A DNA stretch of 6,069 nt from Spirochaetaceae bacterium (lineage in GTDB: Bacteria; Spirochaetota; Spirochaetia; DSM-27196; SKKC01), in the NCBI GenBank assembly GCA_003554375.1, contig PWGF01000378.1, positions 1-6,069 of the forward strand, read 5' to 3'. This document shows, in pieces, positions 4,806 to 6,069 of the stretch; positions within the stretch are counted from its first letter, which is position 1, and each line of letters opens with the position of its first letter. Both the position numbers and the translations under genes were made by a program. The notes under the pieces were generated by a model, which saw only the letters and a program-made list of their open reading frames with translations, ran no database searches and had not been told where the DNA came from.

Positions 4806-6069
4806 ATGCGATGCTTTCGCCGCTCCTTTAGGGTAATCATTGTGCTCGGATGGGTAGTGGCTGCGGTTGCGACAGCCCCCGCTCTCTCGGCACTGGAGCC
4901 GGAGACGCCCCAGGAATTCCGCGTCCGAACCCGCGGAGGAGAAGTCCGTTTTACTTGGCATGCTCTCGAATCCGGGCCGGCCCGTCACATCGGAATATAC
5001 GAGCATCAGGAGCCGATCCTCGACGAAGATACGCTCGAGCGCGCACGGCTGATCGCGACCGTTCCGGAGCACGTCGAGGAGCACTCCCATTTCCCCGATG
5101 ACACCGCCTCCCTCTACTACGCAGCGTTTCTCCTGGACGAGGAGCTGTCTCCAGTACCCCGCTTCTCCGTCGGCGACAATGTGGTGGACATCGGCATTTC
5201 GGTATCCGAAACGGCCCCATTAAGCGAACGAGCCACACAAGTCCGGGGACTCGTCGCCAAGCCGAACGAAAACTCGGTTCGCATATCCTTTGATACGGGG
5301 AACGTGGAGCGCCCCGTGGTTATCGTACGGTCCCGGGAGGAGATAACCTCCCCTGCGGACGCTCTCGGAGCAGTTGAAGTCGCCCGTGCCGCGCAACACG
5401 AGCAACCCGTGCTCGACTACCCAATTCCGGGTATCCCGGGCTTCTACGCGGCGTTTGATGCCGCCGCCTTCGATGCCGAGGAGGACGAGCTCCTGGTTGT
5501 GCATCCCGGAGGAAACACTACCCGCACCGCCGTTGCCCTCCCTCTGGAGGAGCCCCCTGCCCCGGATGACCAGGAGGAGCCCGCCGTGGGCCCCTCCGCT
5601 GTGGTGGAGGACACAGATCCGGCAACCATCGACGACGACCGGCCGCGACTCGCGCTTCCGGACCCCGAGGAGCTTGCCGTACGCCCCAGCCCGCTTCCTA
5701 CCTTGAGGCTCTATGAGAATACGCTTTCCGGAGCCCCGATTCCCGGGTTCCACACCGGCCTTCGCCCGGAACGGCCGCTCGACCAGGAGAGCGCGGAGGC
5801 GCTCGAGCGCCTCCGCGAACGGTTTGAACCGATTGAGCCGAGTCACCCCGAACTCCGGAAACTGGAGCCGGAACAAGACGCCCGAGCCACGGGACGAGCA
5901 GCAACCCTCCGGCAGGTGTTCACGGGAAGCCTACAGGAAGAACGGTACGACGAAGCGGTCGAGCTCCTTACGCGATTGGAGCGCGTTACGGACGACGCGG
6001 ACACCCTGAGCCGTCTTGCATTCTACCGAGGTCAAGCCTATTACCGACTCGGCAACTACGAGTATGCCC
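4806..6069 (+). CDS. Exported FN3-like/TPR-repeat protein, 3' end outside window
   Basis: Not a named family I recognise. 421 codons are open to the right edge without a stop. From ATG at 4806 the protein starts with a clear Sec signal peptide: basic MRCFRRSFR, hydrophobic VIIVLGWVVAAVATA, and probable cleavage after A26 (APA) or A29 (LSA). Residues about 38-118 have a beta-sandwich pattern like fibronectin type III (EVRFTWHA, IGIYEHQEPI, FPDDTASLYYAAFLL), and about 145-235 show a second (SVRISFDTG, PVVIVRSREE, IPGFYAAFD). An acidic Pro-rich linker follows, about 240-330. From about 370 TPR-like helices begin (YDEAVELLTRLERV, AFYRGQAYYRLGNYEYA). A periplasmic or surface scaffold is likely; the role is unknown. 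No Shine-Dalgarno precedes the ATG. The in-frame GTG at 4803 is possible, and later starts such as GTG 4842 would destroy the signal peptide. Transcribed away from the prfB operon, so separately regulated or sharing a control region. Confidence 0.85.
   Translation, partial: MRCFRRSFRVIIVLGWVVAAVATAPALSALEPETPQEFRVRTRGGEVRFTWHALESGPARHIGIYEHQEPILDEDTLERARLIATVPEHVEEHSHFPDDTASLYYAAFLLDEELSPVPRFSVGDNVVDIGISVSETAPLSERATQVRGLVAKPNENSVRISFDTGNVERPVVIVRSREEITSPADALGAVEVARAAQHEQPVLDYPIPGIPGFYAAFDAAAFDAEEDELLVVHPGGNTTRTAVALPLEEPPAPDDQEEPAVGPSAVVEDTDPATIDDDRPRLALPDPEELAVRPSPLPTLRLYENTLSGAPIPGFHTGLRPERPLDQESAEALERLRERFEPIEPSHPELRKLEPEQDARATGRAATLRQVFTGSLQEERYDEAVELLTRLERVTDDADTLSRLAFYRGQAYYRLGNYEYA

Noticed and set aside
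4359..5090. Long open minus-strand frame extending upstream of prfB in its zero frame
   Set aside because: It contains the real prfB start at 4430 with a strong ribosome site. The part upstream is antisense to the FN3-like/TPR gene, crosses the intergenic region and shows no protein-like pattern.
5220..5876. Minus-strand ORF of 218 codons inside the FN3-like/TPR gene
   Set aside because: Antisense shadow. The plus-strand frame has the signal peptide, domain pattern and uninterrupted reading frame.

Overview
The window reads as a chromosomal segment of a GC-rich bacterium, most likely a spirochaete (phylum Spirochaetota). This is inference from four things. The order prfB - membrane/hypothetical protein - ftsY matches, as far as I remember, the Borrelia prfB-BB_0075-ftsY block. 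There is a PEGA-domain surface/periplasmic protein, a short FtsY without an acidic A domain, and envelope proteins with TPR-like and YD-like repeats, all common in this phylum. Nothing here suggests a phage, plasmid or transposon.

From about 4595 down to base 1, the minus strand carries one compact operon, in transcription order: prfB (release factor 2, with an intact programmed +1 frameshift), a stand-alone CheY-like response regulator, a secreted or membrane protein with two PEGA domains, ftsY (SRP receptor GTPase), and a membrane-anchored protein with YD-like strands that runs off the left edge. Spacing is tight: prfB and cheY overlap by 4 nt (ATGA), cheY to PEGA is 14 nt, PEGA to ftsY is 51 nt, and ftsY and the last gene overlap by 1 nt (TAGTG). 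Four of the five genes have a purine-rich Shine-Dalgarno site at 5-6 nt; cheY appears to depend on coupling. A sigma70-type promoter (GTAACA-17-TATACT) fits at 4566-4594, giving a leader of about 130 nt.

Bases 4431-4805 form a divergent intergenic region with several inverted repeats. From 4806 a plus-strand gene runs off the right edge: a signal peptide, two beta-sandwich (FN3-like) segments, an acidic Pro-rich linker and the start of TPR-like repeats. It has no Shine-Dalgarno site, and a possible -10 lies so close to the ATG that leaderless translation is conceivable.

Together the operon joins translation termination (RF2), membrane targeting (FtsY), signalling (CheY-like) and envelope proteins of unknown role. 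The clearest mechanistic signal is the RF2 autoregulatory frameshift. The least described parts are the PEGA protein, the YD-like membrane protein and the FN3-like/TPR protein. No RNA gene, CRISPR array, mobile element or convincing terminator was seen.
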